Below are positions 50,522 to 59,538 of a DNA stretch of 64,000 nt, in pieces. Positions within the stretch are counted from its first letter, which is position 1; the number at the start of each line of letters is the position of its first letter. The notes under the pieces are model-generated. The model had not been told where the DNA came from and did no database searches. It saw only the letters and a program-made list of their open reading frames with translations. A program made the translations under genes and the position numbers. This stretch comes from Anderseniella sp963787895 (lineage in GTDB: Bacteria > Pseudomonadota > Alphaproteobacteria > Rhizobiales > Aestuariivirgaceae): positions 1 to 64,000 of the forward strand of contig CAWBEX010000008.1 of the NCBI GenBank assembly GCA_963787895.1, read 5' to 3'.

Positions 50522-52644
50522 CAACCAGCCTCCTGCTTGTTCAGACTGTCAAAGGTTTCACCCGTTTCAACCAGACCAACCAGCAGGTCTGCCGGCTTCC
50601 AGAACCAGGCGTCTTCCTTGCCAAATTTCTCGACGGAGGCCAGCACCTTCTTGAGGCCCCGCATGTCGGCATATTTCATTGGCCCACCGCGCCAGCGCGG
50701 GTGCCCGTAACCGAAAATTTGCACCATGTCGATGTCGACCGGACGCAGCGCGATGCCCTCTTCAAGCACCTTCGCACCTTCATTGATCATGGCCGCCATA
50801 TACCGCTCCACGATCTGTTCCGCACTGAATTTCCTTGGCTTGATACCTTTTTCCTCGCGCACCTTTTCGATGATTTTCATCGTATCTTTATCAGGCTCCC
50901 CTTTTCGCGAACCCTTGGGGTAATTATAGATGCCGCGGCCTGTTTTCTGGCCAAACCTGTCCTTCTCGCAAATCCGGTCAATCCAGGTGGAGGCATAGCG
51001 CTCATCAGGAGACCGCGAGGCAGCCTTGCGCTTTCGCGTTGCCCAGCCGATATCGAGGCCGGCAAGATCAGACATGGAGAACGGCCCCATCGGATAGCCA
51101 AATCCGACGACTGCCTCGTCCACCTCATATGGCGAAGCACCATCTTCCACCAGCATTTGTGCAACACGCAAATATTTGCCCATGATGCGGTTGCCAATAA
51201 AGCCGTCACACACACCAGAACGGATGCCCACCTTGTTGGCCTTCCTGGCAACTGCAAATGCCGTGGCCACCAAATCCGGGTCAGTCTTGTCTGCGACGAC
51301 AATTTCAAGCAGGCGCATGATGTTGGCGGGGGAGAAGAAGTGCATGCCGATCACGTCTTCCGGGCGCTTTGTCATGGCCGCGATTTCATTGATGTTGAGA
51401 TAAGATGTGTTGGAGGCCAGCACGCAACCGGGTTTGCAAATCTTGTCGAGTTGGTTGAACACGTCCTTCTTGACATCCATACTCTCGAACACTGCCTCGA
51501 TCACCAGGTCAGCATTGGCAAGTGATTGCATCGCCGTAGTGCCATGATATTGATCATGGATCATCCTGTCGCGCTGCTCACCAGACATTTTGCCGCGATC
51601 CACCGCACCGTCCAGTGTCTTTTCAACGCGGGCCTTGCCTGCTGCAATTGCAGCATCATCACGCTCAACCATGGTTACGTGATAACCAGCATTCATCAAT
51701 GCGATGGCAATACCCGAACCCATGGTGCCGCCACCGATCACACCGACCTTGCTGACCTCTCGCGCCTTGCCCGTTGCCAGCTCAGGCACCTTTGCAACAG
51801 CACGTTCACCAAAAAACGCATGTATCAAGGCTTCGCGCTGCGGGGTTTTCATCAGGTCATTGAACATCTGGCGTTCAATCTTGAGGCCTTCGTCAAAGTC
51901 CTTGGCATAAACCGCCGCCATGATTGCATCGAGACATACAACAGGTGATAATTGGCCTTTTGCCTTGGCCTTGACTGCAGATCGCAACCTGTCGAACAGA
52001 CCGCCATCTTTCCTGGCCGCCTCAAGTTTCGCATTCATCTGCCTGGTGGGGCGTGGCGCCTCATCGTTGCCGATGATCAACTCGGCAAAGTTCACCCCCG
52101 CCGAGACAGCATCTTCATCACTGAAAACCTGGTCAACCAGTCCCAGGTCCCTGGCTTCCTGCGCTGAAACATGACGCCCGGAAGTGATCATTTCCACTGC
52201 CGCCTCGACGCCTGCAAGACGCGGTGCGCGCTGCGTACCGCCTGCACCGGGCAATATGCCCAGATGCACTTCGGGCAGGCCAACCTTGGCACTTGCCAGT
52301 GCAATCCTGTAATGGCAACCCAATGCCACCTCAAATCCACCGCCCAACGCCGTGCCGTGGATGGAAGCGACAACCGGCTTCGGGCATAGTTCGATCTTGT
52401 TGATGATCCCCGGCAAGCCCGGCTCTGCAATCGGCTTGCCGAATTCCTTGATATCAGCACCTGCGAAGAATGTGCGCCCGGCACCTGCTATGACGGCCAC
52501 TTTCGCCTTCTTGTCGGCCTGAAACTTGTCGATTGCCTTGTCCAAACCCTCGCGCACCGCCTGCGACAGGGCATTGACTGGCGGATTGTCCGCGACGATG
52601 ACAGCAACGGAACCCTTCAGGACGTATGAAACTGGTGAAGACAT
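50521..52644 (-). CDS. bifunctional enoyl-CoA hydratase/3-hydroxyacyl-CoA dehydrogenase (FadJ/FadB-like)
   Basis: 707 residues. N-terminal crotonase half: NPPVNALSQAV, GRTFFAGADIKEFGKP, GTALGGGFEVALGCHYR, VGLPEVHLGILPGAGGTQR (catalytic Glu pair). C-terminal dehydrogenase half: VGVIGGGTMGSGIAIALMNA (NAD site near 300), MHFFSPANIMRLLEIVVADK with the catalytic His, GVCDGFIGNRIMGKYLR. ATG at 52644 follows AAGGA by 6 bases; the longer frame is not supported. First gene of the minus-strand operon, divergent from the molybdenum hydroxylase genes across 220 bases. Confidence 0.95.
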   Translation of the reverse strand: MSSPVSYVLKGSVAVIVADNPPVNALSQAVREGLDKAIDKFQADKKAKVAVIAGAGRTFFAGADIKEFGKPIAEPGLPGIINKIELCPKPVVASIHGTALGGGFEVALGCHYRIALASAKVGLPEVHLGILPGAGGTQRAPRLAGVEAAVEMITSGRHVSAQEARDLGLVDQVFSDEDAVSAGVNFAELIIGNDEAPRPTRQMNAKLEAARKDGGLFDRLRSAVKAKAKGQLSPVVCLDAIMAAVYAKDFDEGLKIERQMFNDLMKTPQREALIHAFFGERAVAKVPELATGKAREVSKVGVIGGGTMGSGIAIALMNAGYHVTMVERDDAAIAAGKARVEKTLDGAVDRGKMSGEQRDRMIHDQYHGTTAMQSLANADLVIEAVFESMDVKKDVFNQLDKICKPGCVLASNTSYLNINEIAAMTKRPEDVIGMHFFSPANIMRLLEIVVADKTDPDLVATAFAVARKANKVGIRSGVCDGFIGNRIMGKYLRVAQMLVEDGASPYEVDEAVVGFGYPMGPFSMSDLAGLDIGWATRKRKAASRSPDERYASTWIDRICEKDRFGQKTGRGIYNYPKGSRKGEPDKDTMKIIEKVREEKGIKPRKFSAEQIVERYMAAMINEGAKVLEEGIALRPVDIDMVQIFGYGHPRWRGGPMKYADMRGLKKVLASVEKFGKEDAWFWKPADLLVGLVETGETFDSLNKQEAG

Positions 52645-52864
52645 AAAAATCCTTGCAATGATGACCTCTTCGATGCTGTCGACCTTAGTCACGCCGCAGC
52701 ACCCTTGCAATGACCGAAAATCATGAGAACACTTCCCCTTCAGGTAAGCACTGCAGTCACCGATGCTATGACGTTTTGACAACCCAGATTGCCGCTTGAA
52801 CGTCTCGACGCACGCGCCAAAAATGGAGTAGCGTCAGCGTATGAAGAATATCAAGGAGACAAGG
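52645..52864. promoter_or_regulatory. divergent intergenic region
   Basis: 220 bases separate the FadJ-like operon (minus) from the molybdenum hydroxylase operon (plus) and must hold both promoters. A TTGACA (52776-52781) points to the plus strand but no good -10 follows at 16-18 bases. An AAGGAG site lies 4 bases before the medium-subunit ATG. Specific operators are not evident. Confidence 0.4.
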
Positions 52865-53728
52865 ATGCAATATCATGCACCAACCACGGTGAAGGACGCC
52901 GTGAAACTGATGGCAAAATCGAAAGGCGCCACCAGTATCCTCGCCGGCGGTACAGATCTGCTCGTGAGATTGCGCTCTGGTTTCATCGAGCCAGACAATG
53001 TCATCGACATCAAGCGCATCAAACCACTGCGCACAATCACCCGCGACGGCAAGGGCTTCAAGATCGGTGCCGCTGTGCCGTCCGCTGAAATGAGCGAACA
53101 TGAAGCACTCAGGAAAGCCTGGCCTGGCGTCGTCGAGGCTGCCGGCCTGATCGGGTCCACTCAGGTCCAGGGCCGGGCCACCATTGCCGGCAACCTGTGC
53201 AATGCCTCGCCGGCTGCCGACAGCGTTCCTGCCCTGGTGGCGGCTGGTGCAAAGGCGCTCATCCGCAGCGCCAAGAGCACCCGCAAGGTGCCGGTGGAAA
53301 AAATTTGCACCGCACCCGGCAAGACAGTTCTGAAAAAAGATGAATTGATAGAAGCCATCCTGCTGCCGGCAAAACCAGCGCGATCAGGCGATGCCTACTT
53401 GCGCTTCATCCCACGCACCGAAATGGACATCGCCGTGGTCGGCGCCGGTGTATCCTTGACGCTGGATGCAAAAGGAGTTTGCATTTCCGCACGCGTCAGC
53501 CTCGGGGCCGTTGCCCCCACCGTATTGTTGGTCAACAAGGCAGCGAAAGCGCTGATAGGCACCAAGGTCGACGAAGCAGCACTCGACGCACTCGCTGCAG
53601 CATGTTCAGCTGCCGCCAAACCGATTGACGACAAGCGCGGCACCAAGGAGTTCCGTGTTCATGTTGCTGGCGTTCTTGCACGCCGCGCCGCAATCATCGC
53701 GCTCAAGCGCGCAAAGGGAAAGCACTGA
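52865..53728 (+). CDS. molybdenum hydroxylase medium subunit (CoxM-like, FAD)
   Basis: FAD-binding subunit of the xanthine dehydrogenase/CO dehydrogenase family, 287 residues. FAD motifs ILAGGTDLLVRLRSGF (near 31) and GRATIAGNLCNASPAADSVP (near 103); start MQYHAPTTVKDAVKLMAKS. ATG at 52865 follows AAGGAG. Transfers electrons from the FeS subunit to an acceptor. No 4Fe-4S insertion of 4-hydroxybenzoyl-CoA reductase beta type is seen. Confidence 0.93.
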   Translation: MQYHAPTTVKDAVKLMAKSKGATSILAGGTDLLVRLRSGFIEPDNVIDIKRIKPLRTITRDGKGFKIGAAVPSAEMSEHEALRKAWPGVVEAAGLIGSTQVQGRATIAGNLCNASPAADSVPALVAAGAKALIRSAKSTRKVPVEKICTAPGKTVLKKDELIEAILLPAKPARSGDAYLRFIPRTEMDIAVVGAGVSLTLDAKGVCISARVSLGAVAPTVLLVNKAAKALIGTKVDEAALDALAAACSAAAKPIDDKRGTKEFRVHVAGVLARRAAIIALKRAKGKH

Positions 53729-54249
53729 TGTTTCAAATACAAGTATCCACTACGATCAATGGTGATGACACCGAGTTTGCCTGCGAAGCAGACGAGACCC
53801 TTCTCGACGTGCTGCGTGACCGGCTCGGCCTGACAGGCTCGAAGGAGGGCTGTGGCACCGGAGACTGCGGAGCCTGCTCCGTAATCGTCGACGGTCGCCT
53901 GGTCTGCGCCTGCCTGATGCTGGGCGCCGAGGCCGAGGGCTGCGAGATCGAAACCATCGAGGGCATGGCGCTAGGTGCCGATTTGCACCCGCTGCAACAG
54001 AAGTTCCTCGATCACGCCGCTCTGCAGTGTGGTGTCTGCACACCGGGTTTTCTGGTTGCGGCGAAATCTTTACTCGAGCGCAATGACAACCCGACCGAAG
54101 AGGAAGTTCGATACTGGATTGCCGGCAATCTGTGCCGCTGCACAGGCTACGACAAGATCGTCCGCGCCATCCTCGATACTGCAAAAGACATGCGCAATCA
54201 GGCGAAACCGAAGAAAAAGGCTGCCGCCAGAAAGAAGGTGAAGGCATGA
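53728..54249 (+). CDS. molybdenum hydroxylase small subunit (CoxS-like, 2x[2Fe-2S])
   Basis: 173 residues. Plant-type cluster GSKEGCGTGDCGACSVIVDG with a fourth Cys in LVCAC; second cluster in LQCGVCTPGFLVAAK and NLCRCTGYDKIVRAI. Ends in an unusual Lys-rich tail (KPKKKAAARKKVKA) absent from standard CoxS, perhaps charge interaction with the partner. TGATG overlap with the medium subunit and ATGA with the large subunit show strict coupling. Confidence 0.95.
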   Translation: MFQIQVSTTINGDDTEFACEADETLLDVLRDRLGLTGSKEGCGTGDCGACSVIVDGRLVCACLMLGAEAEGCEIETIEGMALGADLHPLQQKFLDHAALQCGVCTPGFLVAAKSLLERNDNPTEEEVRYWIAGNLCRCTGYDKIVRAILDTAKDMRNQAKPKKKAAARKKVKA

Positions 54250-56498
54250 ATTTCCAGCCAGGCAAGGATGCGCTCAAGCGCAAGTTTGACATTGTTGGCA
54301 CGCGGACACCACGCCCGGATGGCCTCGACAAGGTCACCGGAAAGGCACGCTTTGGTGCAGACATAACAGCTCCGGGCATGCTTTGGGGCCTGATCCTGCG
54401 CTCACCACACGCCCACGCAAGGATCAGGAAGATCGACACCTCAAAGGCAGAGGCGGTCAACGGTGTTCATGCGATAGTGACTGCAAAGGACTTCGGCCCC
54501 TGCCCTGATGATGTAGCTGACATCCGCGAAAACGTCATGGCCCGTGAAAAGGCACTGTATGATGGGCACGCGGTTGCGGCAGTTGCAGCCACCAGCAAGG
54601 CCGCCGCGCGTCAGGCCCTGAAGCTGATCAAGGTTGACTATCAGGTTCTGCCACACGTTACCGACGTCGACGAAGCCATGAAACCGGCTGCGCCAGTCAT
54701 CAACAACAAGCTCTTCACCAAGGGCCTCGCCAAGACCCCTGGCAAGCCATCCAACATTGCCGAAAGATTTGAGTTCGGTCATGGTGATGTCAGCAAGGGC
54801 CTGAAGGAAGCCGACCTCGTCATACAGCACACCTTCAAGACAGAGGCCACCCACCAGGGTTACATCGAACCGCACGCCTGCTTGGCCTCGATGGGCGCAG
54901 ACGGGCGCGGCGATATCTGGTGCTGCACGCAAGGCCATTTCATGGTGCGCAATGTGTGTGCCAGCCTGCTCGGGATCGATGCTTCGGCCTTGCGCGTTAC
55001 CGCTTCTGAAATTGGTGGCGGCTTCGGCGGCAAGACCACCGTATTCATAGAACCCGTCGCGCTTGCCCTGTCACTCAAGGCAAACCGTCCGGTAAAGATT
55101 GTAATGTCGCGCTCTGAAGTGCTGCGAGCCAGCGGCCCGACCTCTTCAACATCCATCGACGTGACGATCGGCATGAAGAAGGATGGCACGATAACCGCAG
55201 GAGATGCAGAGTTGCGCTACCAGGGTGGGGCGTTCCCCGGCTCTGCCGTACCATATGGGGCCATGGCAGCATTCGCCTGCTACGACCTGAAAAACGTGCG
55301 TGCCGTCGGTTATGATGTCATCACCAATCGTCCGAAGCAGGCCGCCTACCGCGCGCCCGGTGCGCCCATGGCGGCATACGCGGTCGAAAGTGTCATTGAT
55401 GAACTTTGCAAGAAACTGAAGCTGGACCCACTCGACGTACGGCTGAAAAACTGCTCCACCGATGGATCGAAGGCATCATATGGCCCGAAGTTCGACATCA
55501 TAGGCTTGAAGGCCACGCTGGATGCCGCAAAGGCACATCCGCACTACAAGGCAAAGCTTGACCACAACCAGGGCCGCGGCGTCGCATGTGGGTTCTGGTT
55601 CAACTTCGGTGGCGAAACTTCTGTCTCACTCAACATCAATGCCGACGGAACCGTCGGCCTGTCTGTAGGCACTCCTGACATCGGAGGCTCGCGCGCTTCG
55701 ATCGGCAACATGGCTGCAGAGGAGCTTGGCATCCCCTACGACAAAGTACGCTGCATCATCGCCGATACAGCGTCTCTGGGTTACAACGACGTGACTGACG
55801 GCAGCCGTGTGACCTTTGCCTCTGGTCTTGCAGCTATCAACGCGGCACGCGATGCCATAGGAAAGCTGTGCGCTCGCGCAGCCGCGATCTGGGGAATTCC
55901 AGTCGAAGCGGTCACCTGGGAAAACGGCACAGCGCGACCTTCCAGCCCCAATGCTGGCAAGCATGAGCCAATGACTCTGGCCGAAATTGCCGCACAGGCT
56001 GGTGCAACCGGCGGACCAATAGCCGGTCACTGCGAAATAAACGCGGAGGGCGCTGGCGTCAGCTTTGCCACCCACATGGTCGACACCGAAGTCGACCCGG
56101 AAACCGGAGCAGTGAAGATACTGCGCTACACCGTGTTTCAGGATGCCGGCAAGGCAGTGCACCCGGCTTATGTGGAAGGCCAGTTCCAGGGCGGTGCAGT
56201 ACAAGGCATTGGCTGGGCACTCAACGAAGAATACATCTACGGCAAAGATGGCAGGTTACAGAACCCCGGCTTTCTCGATTATCGCATCCCTGTCGCATCA
56301 GACCTGCCAATGATAGACGCAGTGATCGTCGAAGTGCCAAATCCTGGCCACCCATATGGCGTGCGCGGCGTCGGTGAAACGTCCATCGTGCCGCCGCTGG
56401 CTGCTATATCCAATTCTGTGTCGAATGCTGCCGGCGTACGGATGACCCAATTACCCATGTCGCCGCCGAAGGTTCTCAAGGCTCTGGGTCGCATCTAG
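54246..56498 (+). CDS. molybdenum hydroxylase large subunit (CoxL/XdhB family, form II)
   Basis: Molybdopterin-cytosine-dinucleotide subunit of 750 residues. GTRTPRPDGLDKVTGKARFG start, IGGGFGGKTTVFIEPVALAL (near 256), AYRAPGAPMAAYAVES (near 369) and the catalytic Glu in GVRGVGETSIVPPL near the C-terminus. The true CO dehydrogenase loop AYRCSFR is absent, so this is not CO dehydrogenase; substrate is an unknown N-heterocycle, aldehyde or thioester. ATG at 54246 overlaps the small-subunit stop; a longer frame in the other phase lies inside it. Confidence 0.93.
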   Translation: MNFQPGKDALKRKFDIVGTRTPRPDGLDKVTGKARFGADITAPGMLWGLILRSPHAHARIRKIDTSKAEAVNGVHAIVTAKDFGPCPDDVADIRENVMAREKALYDGHAVAAVAATSKAAARQALKLIKVDYQVLPHVTDVDEAMKPAAPVINNKLFTKGLAKTPGKPSNIAERFEFGHGDVSKGLKEADLVIQHTFKTEATHQGYIEPHACLASMGADGRGDIWCCTQGHFMVRNVCASLLGIDASALRVTASEIGGGFGGKTTVFIEPVALALSLKANRPVKIVMSRSEVLRASGPTSSTSIDVTIGMKKDGTITAGDAELRYQGGAFPGSAVPYGAMAAFACYDLKNVRAVGYDVITNRPKQAAYRAPGAPMAAYAVESVIDELCKKLKLDPLDVRLKNCSTDGSKASYGPKFDIIGLKATLDAAKAHPHYKAKLDHNQGRGVACGFWFNFGGETSVSLNINADGTVGLSVGTPDIGGSRASIGNMAAEELGIPYDKVRCIIADTASLGYNDVTDGSRVTFASGLAAINAARDAIGKLCARAAAIWGIPVEAVTWENGTARPSSPNAGKHEPMTLAEIAAQAGATGGPIAGHCEINAEGAGVSFATHMVDTEVDPETGAVKILRYTVFQDAGKAVHPAYVEGQFQGGAVQGIGWALNEEYIYGKDGRLQNPGFLDYRIPVASDLPMIDAVIVEVPNPGHPYGVRGVGETSIVPPLAAISNSVSNAAGVRMTQLPMSPPKVLKALGRI

Positions 56499-56744
56499 AT
56501 GGTCAAAGTCCAGGTTTGGGGGTCCCTCAGACCTGCCCTTGAAGGGGCAGATGAAATTGAAATGGAGGCGTCCAGCATCCGCGAGGTGCTGGACAATCTG
56601 GCAGCTTCCTTTCCGGCGATGAAGGCTGCAATCGAGCGTGGAGTTTCGGTTTCAGTCGATGGTCACATGTATGCAAACGCTGTCATGGTGCCGCTGAAAC
56701 CGGACTCAGAAGTGTTTGTGCTGCCGAAGCTTGTTGGTGGTTGA
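56499..56744 (+). CDS. MoaD/ThiS-family sulfur carrier
   Basis: 81 residues, beta-grasp fold: VKVQVWGSLRPALEGADEIE, IREVLDNLAASFPAMKAAIE, SVDGHMYANAVMVPLKPDSE, ending FVLPKLVGG with the required C-terminal diglycine. The ATG follows directly on the large-subunit stop without a single spacer base, so it is co-translated with the molybdenum hydroxylase. Likely supplies sulfur for molybdopterin, or acts as a dedicated carrier for this enzyme; general MoaD function cannot be excluded. Confidence 0.85.
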   Translation: MVKVQVWGSLRPALEGADEIEMEASSIREVLDNLAASFPAMKAAIERGVSVSVDGHMYANAVMVPLKPDSEVFVLPKLVGG

Positions 56745-56786
56745 TGGACTTGATCGCCAGTTCATCACGCACTATCAGTCCGCTGC

Positions 56787-57314
56787 ATGACAACTGAAAT
56801 CACAATTCCAGCGCTGGCTGAAGACGGAACGCTTTTTCCGATTGAGAAGATGAAGGCACATCGGCTTGGCCAGCATCACCTGGCCATTTCCGCCTTTGTA
56901 TTCTCCGGCGACAGGTTACTCATCCAGCAACGCGCAGCTGGCAAGTACCACTGTCCCGGCAAATGGGCCAACACGTGTTGCTCACATCCGCACTGGGGTG
57001 AAAGCCCCGACAGAGCTGCCCAGCGCAGGATCAGGGAAGAGTTGGGGTTCCAGATCCCACTTCAGCAAACGGCAGAGATCGACTACCGGGCTGATGTCGG
57101 CAGTGGATTGATAGAACATGAGCGGGTCAGTGTTTTCGCCGGGCTTGCCAATCAGGCCGAGCTTGCAGCCACACTCAACCCCGAAGAAGTCGCTGCAATA
57201 CGCTGGATTGAGGTGTCCAAGCTTGCCTCCTTGGTGCAGGAAGAGGGCGATACAATTTGCCCATGGTTTGCAATTTACATCAACCGCTGGGCAGAGTTGA
57301 ATTTGCCCGTTTGA
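56787..57314 (+). CDS. idi: isopentenyl-diphosphate delta-isomerase, type I
   Basis: Interconverts IPP and DMAPP for isoprenoid synthesis. 175 residues with Nudix-like fold: LFPIEKMKAHRLGQHHLAIS, QRAAGKYHCPGKWANTCCSHP with the catalytic Cys, GESPDRAAQRRIREELGF, and the catalytic Glu region GLIEHERVSVFAG. WFAIYINRW closes the protein. Type I enzymes use Mg and Mn ions. ATG at 56787; weak ribosome site. Unrelated to the preceding operon; 42-base gap. Confidence 0.95.
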   Translation: MTTEITIPALAEDGTLFPIEKMKAHRLGQHHLAISAFVFSGDRLLIQQRAAGKYHCPGKWANTCCSHPHWGESPDRAAQRRIREELGFQIPLQQTAEIDYRADVGSGLIEHERVSVFAGLANQAELAATLNPEEVAAIRWIEVSKLASLVQEEGDTICPWFAIYINRWAELNLPV

Positions 57315-57391
57315 CGCGATTGAGATGACGCACCCCTTGCCACGGCCAGTAATCAGTGAAAGCATATCCGGGTCATAAATGAAATGGTCAT

Positions 57392-57407
57392 GACCGGTGT
57401 CCCGGTC
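57392..57407 (+). terminator. hairpin between idi and the EF-G-like gene
   Basis: GACCGG-TGTC-CCGGTC is a perfect 6-base-pair stem with a 4-base loop, followed shortly by GGCTCGTTTTC. It could terminate idi transcripts or act as an attenuator for the next gene. The T-run is short and not adjacent, so support is moderate. Confidence 0.4.
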
Positions 57408-57421
57408 GGCTCGTTTTCAAC

Positions 57422-57458
57422 CCTCCGGGATCTGCCGGCAGATTCGGCAGCAGGGAGG
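57422..57458 (+). promoter_or_regulatory. leader hairpin masking the ribosome-binding site of the EF-G-like gene
   Basis: CCTCC (57422-57426) is complementary to the Shine-Dalgarno GGAGG (57454-57458) and CTGCCG (57432-57437) to CGGCAG (57445-57450), forming an interrupted hairpin with a 7-base loop that ends 10 bases before the start codon at 57469. Folding would hide the ribosome-binding site. This is read directly from base complementarity; function is inferred. Confidence 0.5.
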
Positions 57459-57468
57459 TTTTTGAGTC

Positions 57469-59526
57469 ATGGAGACGCATACCCGTATCAGACCAGCAGG
57501 CCCCAAGTGCGCCTGCATTGTAGGCCCGATGTCCAGCGGCAAGACTACTTTGCTGGAAGCCATCCTGGAACGCACCGGGGCAATTCCCAGGTTCAACACG
57601 ATAGCCTCCGGCAACTCAATCGGTGATGCATCAACCGAAGCGCGGGCTCACACCATGAGCGTTGAAGCAAACATCGCCACCACCATGAACATGGACGAAC
57701 CGCTTACCATCATTGACTGCCCCGGTTCGGTCGAGTTTGCCTACGAGGCTGAAGCTGCACTGGCGTTCTGTGACTTCGCAATCGTCGTGGTCGAGGCTGA
57801 TGCCAAGAAACTGCCATCGCTGCAATTGACACTGCACCGGCTGGACGAACTGAATCTGCCGCGCGTCATGTTCATCAACAAGATCGACAAGGCGCAAGGC
57901 TCGGTGCAGGAATTGCTGCACGAACTGCAGCAGGCAAGCAGCAGACCGCTGCTGCTGCGCCAAATCCCGATCTGGAACAACGGAGTGGCGACAGGCTGCA
58001 TAGACCTGGCGCTTGAGCGCGCCTACATCTATCGGCCACATGCCGAAGCCGAGGTTACCAGCATCGCAGAAGATGACAAGGCGCGCGAAAAGGAGGCGCG
58101 CTTTGCAATGCTGGAAGCCCTTGCAGACCATGACGACGAATTGATGGAGCAGTTGCTTGAAGACATAAACCCGGCCACCAGTATCGTGTTCAAGGACCTG
58201 ACTGCCGAGATCAACGATGGCCACGTAACTCCGGTGCTGATCGGTTCGGCTGAGAACGGCACAGGTATTCTTCGTTTGCTGAAGACCATCCGTCATGACG
58301 CACCAGGCATTGAAGCCACGCGCAAGAGAATTGGCGTCACATCTCCTGACAGGTTTTCTGCAGGCATCTTCAAGACCATTCAAACCACTCATTCGGGCAA
58401 GCTGTCTGTCGCGCGCATTCTGGCAGGTTCACTGAACGATGCCGACCAGGTGACGGCCGGCAATGGCAGTGTTGAAAAGGTGTCCGGCATTTACAGGATG
58501 CTTGGCCGGGAAACCCTGAGAACACGTTCCGCAGCAGCAGGCGAGGTTGCGGCATTGGGCAAACTCGAAACGCCCCGCACCGGCAACATACTCACTGCCG
58601 AAAAGACAAACCCGCCTACAATCACGCCTCTGCCCGCCCCGCCCAGGCTGTTTTCACTCGGTGTGCAGCCGAAGGAGCGCCGGGACGAAGTCAAGCTCTC
58701 AACGGCACTGACCAGGCTGCTCGATGAAGACGCGTCCTTGTCTGTCGAGCATAACCAGGAAACCGGCGAGACAATTCTACACGGTGCAGGTGAGATGCAC
58801 TTGCGGGTCACACTGGAGCGATTGCAAAACCGCTCCCAGATAGATATCAGCACGCACCATCCAACCATCGGCTACCGGGAAACCATCTCTGCTTCAACCA
58901 CCCAGCGCGGTCGCCACAAGAAGCAGTCCGGCGGACACGGACAGTACGGTGATGTGGTGCTTGAGATAAAGCCACTGCCGCGGGACACAGGGTTCGAATT
59001 CACCAACACCATCGTCGGCGGCGCAGTTCCCAAGCAGTATATCGGATCTGTCGAGGCTGGCGTGCGCGAATACCTGGCTGCAGGGCCGCTTGGTTTTCCA
59101 GTCGTGGATGTTGCTGTCAACTTGTCGGATGGATCATACCACTCGGTGGATTCATCAGACATGGCATTTCAACTGGCCGGCAAACTGGCAATGCGCGAAG
59201 GCATGGCACAGTGCGAACCTGTTTTGTTGGAACCGGTAATGAAGGTCGCCATTCATACGCCATCAGATGCAACCGCCAGCGTTACCACCATGATTCCACA
59301 ACGCCGCGGACAAATTCTGGGTTTTGAACCTCGCACGCAGTGGCACGGTTGGGATACGGTGTCGGCGCTCATCCCGATGGCAACCCTGAGTGACATGATA
59401 ATTGAATTGCGCTCTTCTACAGCCGGCGTCGCCACCTATGAGGCCGAGTTTGATCACATGGAGCGCCTTGATGGCAGACTGGCAGACCAGGTGCTTGGAT
59501 TGATCGCAGAGAAAAAGGCGGGCTGA
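57469..59526 (+). CDS. elongation factor G-like GTPase
   Basis: 685 residues with EF-G domain order. P-loop GPMSSGKTTLLEA (near 20), switch I replaced by RAHTMSVEANIATT where EF-G has RGITI, G3 IIDCPGSVEFAYEAE with Ser where translocating EF-G has the catalytic His (DTPGH), G4 FINKIDKA, then domains II-V (HTGHGQYGDVV-like SGGHGQYGDVVLEIKPLP and the C-terminal MIPQRRGQILGFEP). Such paralogues, which I recall from other alphaproteobacteria, need not translocate. The gene has a structured leader. Function may be ribosome-linked but is unknown. Confidence 0.88.
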   Translation: METHTRIRPAGPKCACIVGPMSSGKTTLLEAILERTGAIPRFNTIASGNSIGDASTEARAHTMSVEANIATTMNMDEPLTIIDCPGSVEFAYEAEAALAFCDFAIVVVEADAKKLPSLQLTLHRLDELNLPRVMFINKIDKAQGSVQELLHELQQASSRPLLLRQIPIWNNGVATGCIDLALERAYIYRPHAEAEVTSIAEDDKAREKEARFAMLEALADHDDELMEQLLEDINPATSIVFKDLTAEINDGHVTPVLIGSAENGTGILRLLKTIRHDAPGIEATRKRIGVTSPDRFSAGIFKTIQTTHSGKLSVARILAGSLNDADQVTAGNGSVEKVSGIYRMLGRETLRTRSAAAGEVAALGKLETPRTGNILTAEKTNPPTITPLPAPPRLFSLGVQPKERRDEVKLSTALTRLLDEDASLSVEHNQETGETILHGAGEMHLRVTLERLQNRSQIDISTHHPTIGYRETISASTTQRGRHKKQSGGHGQYGDVVLEIKPLPRDTGFEFTNTIVGGAVPKQYIGSVEAGVREYLAAGPLGFPVVDVAVNLSDGSYHSVDSSDMAFQLAGKLAMREGMAQCEPVLLEPVMKVAIHTPSDATASVTTMIPQRRGQILGFEPRTQWHGWDTVSALIPMATLSDMIIELRSSTAGVATYEAEFDHMERLDGRLADQVLGLIAEKKAG

Positions 59527-59538
59527 AAAACTACCAGC

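Noticed and set aside
50701..51525. 274-codon plus-strand frame opposite the FadJ-like gene
   Set aside because: Antisense to conserved HADH sequence; composition is typical of reverse-complement frames.
54246..56498. Calling the molybdenum hydroxylase a CO dehydrogenase
   Set aside because: The CO-specific AYRCSFR active-site loop is not present; the loop reads AYRAPGAP.
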